From JAWKUK01 sp041398605 (GTDB lineage Bacteria > Planctomycetota > UBA1135 > GCA-002686595), in assembly GCA_041398605.1 (NCBI GenBank), contig JAWKUK010000005.1, forward strand, positions 248,001-312,000: 64,000 nucleotides of DNA, written 5' to 3'. Both the position numbers and the translations under genes were made by a program. Each line of letters begins with the position of its first letter. The first letter of the stretch is position 1. Below the pieces are notes generated by a model. That model had not been told where the DNA came from, did not search any database, and saw only the letters and a program-made list of their open reading frames with translations. Positions 60,309 to 64,000 of the stretch are shown piece after piece.

Positions 60309-61833
60309 ATGAGCGCGCCCAGGACCCCCATGCACGATCTCCAGGAAGCCGTTCGGCTTCACCGCCTCGGTCATAGCCTGCGTCGGATCGCGGAGCTGCT
60401 GCAGACGGGGCGCGTGACGCTCCGCAAGTACCTCGGGCCAATCGCAGCTGCCGGGCTGCTCGACGGCAGCCCGGACGATCTCCCCACGGCCAGCGCGCTC
60501 CGACAAGCGGTCGTGGGCCTCGAAGCGCGGCCGGCACCTACCCACGAGCGCTCCTCCCTCGAGCCTTGGCGCGATCTCATCGTCGCGAAGCGTGCCGCCG
60601 GAGCGTCGCCGAAGTCCGTGCACGACTACTTGCGCCGCACGGATCGCGACTACGTCGCAAGCGTGTCGGCGATGAAGCGCTTCTTCGTCCGCCTCGCGCT
60701 CGTCGAAGGTCCGAACGAGAAAGACGTCGCGATCCCCGTCGTGACCGTCGCTGTCGAGATCGCGCAGGTCGACTTCGTCTACGCCGGCTAGCGCTACGAC
60801 CCCGTCGAGAAGGTCCCGCGGAAGACGTGGATCTTCATCATGACGCTCGGGTACAGCCGCGTCACCTACGCCGAGTTCGTCTTCGACCAGAGCGCACTCA
60901 CCTGGGCCCGTGTACACATGCGGGCCTTCGAGCACTTCGGCGGCGTTCCGCGCACGATCGTGCCGGACAACCTGAAGGCTGCTGTGCTCAGCCACGCTTT
61001 CGGATCAGATCCGGGCATCGAGCTCAACCGCAGCTACCGCGAGCTCGCGCGCGCCTACGGCTTCACTATCGATCCCACGCCCGTCCGCTCGCCCGAGAAG
61101 AAGGGCAAGGTCGAGCGCGAGGCCCAGTACATCAGTACGAACTTCCTCGCCTCCCTCGACGACGTCGACGTCGTGGAGGCTCAACGACAATTGCTCCAGT
61201 GGCTCCACACGATCGCGGGGGAGCGTGTCCACGGAACGATCAAGCGCCGCCCGAACGAGGTCTTCGCGGCCGAGGAGCGCGATGCGCTGCTCCCGCTGCC
61301 TTCGACGCGTTGGGTCCCCGTCGTGTGGAAGGCTGTCCTCCTGCACCGCGATTGTCATGTCCAGATCGACGGCGCTCTGTACACGGCGCCTTGGCGGCAC
61401 ATCGGAAAGCGCCTCTGGGCGCTTTGCTCGGCGTCCAGCGTCGTGCTCTTCCTCGATGACGAGCGGCTCTACACCCATCCCCGCGTGAAGGCTGGTGAGC
61501 GCTCGACGATCGAAGACCACCTGCCCGAGCATCGCCGCGATCTCAGGCATCGCTCGCGCACGTACTGGGAGGAGCGCGCTCAGGCGATCGGTGAAGACGT
61601 CGCGCGTCTCGTGGCGCGGATCTTCGAGCAGGACGACGTCCTCCTGCAGCTCCGCCGGGTCCAAGCCGTCGTCACGGAGCTCGAGCGCTACCCGGTCGAT
61701 CCGCTCGATCCTCCGTCGCGCGCTCGACCTCGAGCCGCTCCTCGGCACCGACGTGCCGCGTTGGTCCAAGGGCGCGCGGTACGCGCGCCGTCCGTGTCTC
61801 TTTTCCGACGTTTCTCCCGATGGCGATCTCTGA
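60309..61833 (+). pseudogene. istA: IstA transposase of the IS21 element, interrupted
   Basis: ATG at 60309. An N-terminal helix-turn-helix region (EAVRLHRLGHSLRRIAELL) is followed by the DDE core. TAG at 60789-60791 interrupts just after the first catalytic Asp (QVDFVYAG), where Gln would be expected. The frame then continues with RTIVPDNLKAAVL (second Asp) and SPEKKGKVEREAQYI (Glu). Near 61690 about 20 codons appear lost and the frame shifts, to end RSILRRALDLEPLLG ... FSDVSPDGDL. Two independent lesions make it non-functional. Confidence 0.8.
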
Positions 61834-62582
61834 CGACCTCCAACCGATCCTGAAGAAGCTCCGCCTCTTTGGCATCCTGCAGTCCCTCGAGCTGCGCACG
61901 CGCCAGGCCGTGGACGACAGCCTGAGCCACACCGAGTTCCTCTTCCGACTCTGCACCGACGAAGTCGAGCGACGCGACGCAAAGCAGCTCGACCTGCGTC
62001 TGCGCCGCGCCTGCTTCGAGGGCAGCAAGCGGCTCGAGGACTTCGAGTGGGCCTTCAACGCGAAGATCCCGAAGGCGAAGATCGTCGATCTCGCGACGTG
62101 CGCCTTCGTCGAGAAGCAAGAGAACGTGCTCCTCGTGGGGCCTGCCGGCGTCGGCAAGTCCCACGTCGGGCGAGCGCGCCTGCCGCGCGGGCTACTCGGT
62201 CTGCTACACACCGGCCCACCAGATGCTCACGCAGCTGTGCGCGGCGCGCGCAGACAAGAGTCTCGACCGGCGCATGCTCAAATTCACCGCGCCGGACCTC
62301 TTGATCATCGACGACCTCGGGCTTCGACCGCTCGAGCACGACGAACCCGTCGACCTCTACGAGATCATCCGCGCACGCTACGAGCGCGGAGCGATGGTCA
62401 TCACCTCGAACCGCGCGCTGGAGGAGTGGTACCCCATGTTTCTCGACGAGCTGATGGCGTCGGCGGCGATGGACCGACTGCTCCACCACGCGCACGTCGT
62501 CGTTCTTGAGGGGCACTCGTATCGGAACCCGCCGAGCCGACAGCCGGAAGGCCGGGCGAGCAAGCCGCGACGCGACGGCTGA
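61820..62582 (+). pseudogene. istB: IstB ATPase of the IS21 element, frameshifted
   Basis: ATG at 61820, overlapping the istA end. It begins AISDDLQPILKKLRLFGILQ and reaches the Walker A GPAGVGKSHV. A short deletion then shifts the frame (about 62170-62200), after which YSVCYTPAHQMLTQLCAARA, LLIIDDLGLRPLEHDE (Walker B) and MVITSNRALEEWYPMF continue in another frame. The C-terminus is otherwise normal (LLHHAHVVVLEGHSYR). Non-functional as read. Confidence 0.85.
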
Positions 62583-62982
62583 TTCGTAACTGGCACGCGC
62601 TCTGCGCCAGGGGTCCTGGAGGCGCGGCCCCGGTCGGCGCAGCCCGTACGGCGAGCGCGACCACGTGGACAACAACTGAATTCGCCTCCTGCCCGCCCGC
62701 CCGCGACCTCGCGGGCGGGCAGGAGGCGACACTTCGCAGCGACGCGAGGAGCGGCGCAGAGCACGGAGCGCACGCGATCGGCGTGCCCGTAGGTCCGCCG
62801 GAGGGCGCGACGATCGCTCGCGCGGAGGCGCCGCAGAGCGACGGACGGCTGCCGCGACGCCTCTGGCAGCATCTCGATGGACGTGGCTGGCGTCGCGTCG
62901 CACGGTCGTGGCCGGTCGAGGTGGTCTCGATTGGCCGAACCCGAGGTGGTCTCGGTTGGCCGGTCCTTGACAGTTCTGCGGC
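62583..62982. other. IS21 3' non-coding segment and right end
   Basis: No gene. Contains the 18-bp hairpin at 62683-62728 and the right terminal repeats at about 62918-62972, then 10 bp to the stop of the last gene. Confidence 0.6.
62683..62728. terminator. 18-bp perfect hairpin after istB
   Basis: CGCCTCCTGCCCGCCCGC (62683-62700) is the exact complement of 62711-62728, with a 10-nt loop. It lies 100 bp after the istB stop; a terminator or an IS-internal structure. Confidence 0.55.
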
Positions 62983-63924
62983 TCAGGGCGCCATCAGGAC
63001 GAGCCGGATGTAGCCCGAGTTATGAATTGTGTGGCCGTCGGGTCCGGGCGCGAAGGACGGAATGCGGAAATCATCGCCCGTGCGTACGGTAATATTCACG
63101 TTGTCCGCGTCCGACACGCACGCACCCTCAACGCGTTGAGGATTGTGTTCGCGCCACGATAACGGCATCGGTCCATAGAACCGACCGGATCCGTCCGAGG
63201 TTTCGCTGAACCACAACGAGGCGCTGAACGCCGTTGTCATCAGGTTGTGCGTCAGCGGGTAATCGCTGTTCCTTGATACGGGGATCCAGCCACTATCGTA
63301 GACACGCACGGTGCCGTCGCCAACCACGCCGCAGTTGGCGGTGATGAGTCGCTGGCATCCGCCGGAGACGGTCGCATGCTGCCCAAGTACCGAGTTGCCG
63401 TTGCCACCGGCGACGGTGGCGGCGTGTGCACCCGCGATGTTGGACTCGCCGCCGAAGACGGAGGCGTAAACTCCGCTCGCGACATTCAGGGTGCCGCCAT
63501 AGACTGAGGAATATGGGCCCTGAATGGCATTGGCGTCGCCACACACAATGCCACCGTAGCTCGAATAATTGTCTTGGGTGCCAACAGCGATGTTGTGCGA
63601 ACCGGTTCGTACGTCGCCGCCTGGATGCCCCTGCTCGTTGTATCCGACGATCAGGTTGCCAAGGCCGGTGGGGGCGCCATTGGTGGTGCCCGTCCCGTCG
63701 ACGATCTGGAGGTTAAGGCGACTGATGCGCGCCGTTCGCACCACGCCGCCTTGGCCATCGGGCAGGTTTTCCATCGTCAGATGGTTCAGGAACTCTACGG
63801 CCGCGGCGCTCAGTAGCCGGTTCGCGCCGATGACCTGTTGCATACTCAACGTGGCGAACACGAGCACACACGCAAGGGCTCCGAGCACGGCCGAAGTGAG
63901 TTGGAGACGAATTGGGCGCTTCAC
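62983..63924 (-). CDS. Secreted protein with YadA-head-like repeats
   Basis: 313 residues. Signal peptide/anchor SAVLGALACVLVFATLSMQQV. Residues about 85-190 hold short repeats of the trimeric-autotransporter head type: GLGNLIVGYNE, GSHNIAVGTQDNYSSYGG, GPYSSVYGGTLNVASG, VYASVFGGESNIAGAHAATVAGGNGNSVLG-like units with the G-x-N-x-A-x-G-x2-A-x-V-x-GG pattern. A globular C-terminal domain (LMTTAFSASLWFSETSDGSG, RIPSFAPGPDGHTIHNSGYI) follows; no membrane-anchor beta-barrel is seen. Less GC-rich than the housekeeping genes. Its stop lies 10 bp from the IS21 right end, so the 3' flank was replaced by the insertion. Confidence 0.65.
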   Translation of the reverse strand: MKRPIRLQLTSAVLGALACVLVFATLSMQQVIGANRLLSAAAVEFLNHLTMENLPDGQGGVVRTARISRLNLQIVDGTGTTNGAPTGLGNLIVGYNEQGHPGGDVRTGSHNIAVGTQDNYSSYGGIVCGDANAIQGPYSSVYGGTLNVASGVYASVFGGESNIAGAHAATVAGGNGNSVLGQHATVSGGCQRLITANCGVVGDGTVRVYDSGWIPVSRNSDYPLTHNLMTTAFSASLWFSETSDGSGRFYGPMPLSWREHNPQRVEGACVSDADNVNITVRTGDDFRIPSFAPGPDGHTIHNSGYIRLVLMAP

Positions 63925-64000
63925 GATAGGGGGTCCTCTCTTGGGTAGTCTCAGAGGCGCCCCGGGTGGGCACCCTCCGGTGTTCTTGCGAGCACTAACT

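Larger units (their letters stand above)
60078..62972 (+). mobile_element. Decayed IS21-family element
   Basis: Ends begin TGTCA (60078) and finish TGACA (62972). Both ends contain repeated blocks of the type CGGCCAAGCGAGACCACCT: left at about 60110, 60182 and 60208, right at about 62918 and 62944 in inverse orientation. This is the multiple terminal repeat arrangement of IS21. It carries istA and istB remnants in the usual order. The flanking 8 bp do not match, so there is no target duplication. Confidence 0.88.

Noticed and set aside
28572..60791. UAG reassigned to an amino acid (three in-frame ambers: two in the 28572-29162 gene, one in istA).
   Set aside because: Intact genes such as the Sel1 protein (2179-2181), the secreted protein ending at 22399 and the tip-linked ORF ending at 56410 stop at TAG in the expected places, and no pyrrolysine gene is present. 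Ordinary nonsense mutations explain the ambers.

Overview
The window looks like chromosome of a planctomycete (phylum Planctomycetota), probably from a little-described lineage. The DNA is GC-rich. It carries two secreted sulfatases, many large secreted or membrane proteins (FG-GAP, TPR, HEAT/VWA, beta-helix, beta-propeller), a FliA/WhiG-type sigma factor outside any flagellar locus, and several secreted proteins sharing a C-terminal module that ends in a W-x-FQ-x-W-HRD-like signature. The assignment is by family content only; there is no rRNA in the window.

About 1-12,800 is mostly housekeeping: the 5' part of fructose-1,6-bisphosphatase behind a 71-residue Cys protein, a Sel1-repeat protein, a CobB/CbiA-like enzyme that has lost its glutaminase cysteine, then a minus-strand run argS - apt - sigma factor - sulfatase, a DUF3667 membrane protein, class I fructose-bisphosphate aldolase (fda) and an ABC-F ATPase. 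Fructose-bisphosphatase and aldolase together point to gluconeogenesis or hexose-phosphate cycling.

About 12,900-49,400 is dominated by envelope and secreted proteins: a DUF2959 lipoprotein, a phytase-like propeller, two adjacent FG-GAP proteins, a sigma-like regulator next to two secreted proteins of unknown function, a second sulfatase, FUN14, hydrolases, a PyrK-like flavoprotein, a secreted-protein gene with two in-frame amber codons, a TMTC-like TPR membrane protein, a matrixin-like metalloprotease coupled to a small secreted partner, a spermidine-synthase-like TPR membrane protein, mutY coupled to a glycosyltransferase, ACT-domain, propeller, AlbA_2, HEAT+VWA, esterase, beta-helix, LPG-synthase-like and DUF3293 proteins.

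About 49,400-63,000 is an accessory island. An RHS core fragment with a dockerin-like stretch runs into a Cys-rich C-terminal tip and a downstream secreted or anchored ORF. This tip+ORF unit (about 2.6 kb, visibly less GC-rich than its surroundings) is present twice in direct orientation, separated by a complete IS66 element (2,422 bp, 21-bp terminal inverted repeats). The first copy has an RHS core but broken reading frames. The second copy has open frames but no core: it is a displaced tip starting exactly at the IS66 end. A second, truncated IS66 follows. It cuts into remnants of an ExeA-like/RepA-like ATPase pair, which lie opposite a DUF6431 + DDE-integrase pair. The 3' end of that integrase gene has been replaced by the end of a decayed IS21 element. 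The last gene (62,983-63,924) is a secreted protein with YadA-head-like repeats.

No tRNA, rRNA, CRISPR array or replication origin was recognised.
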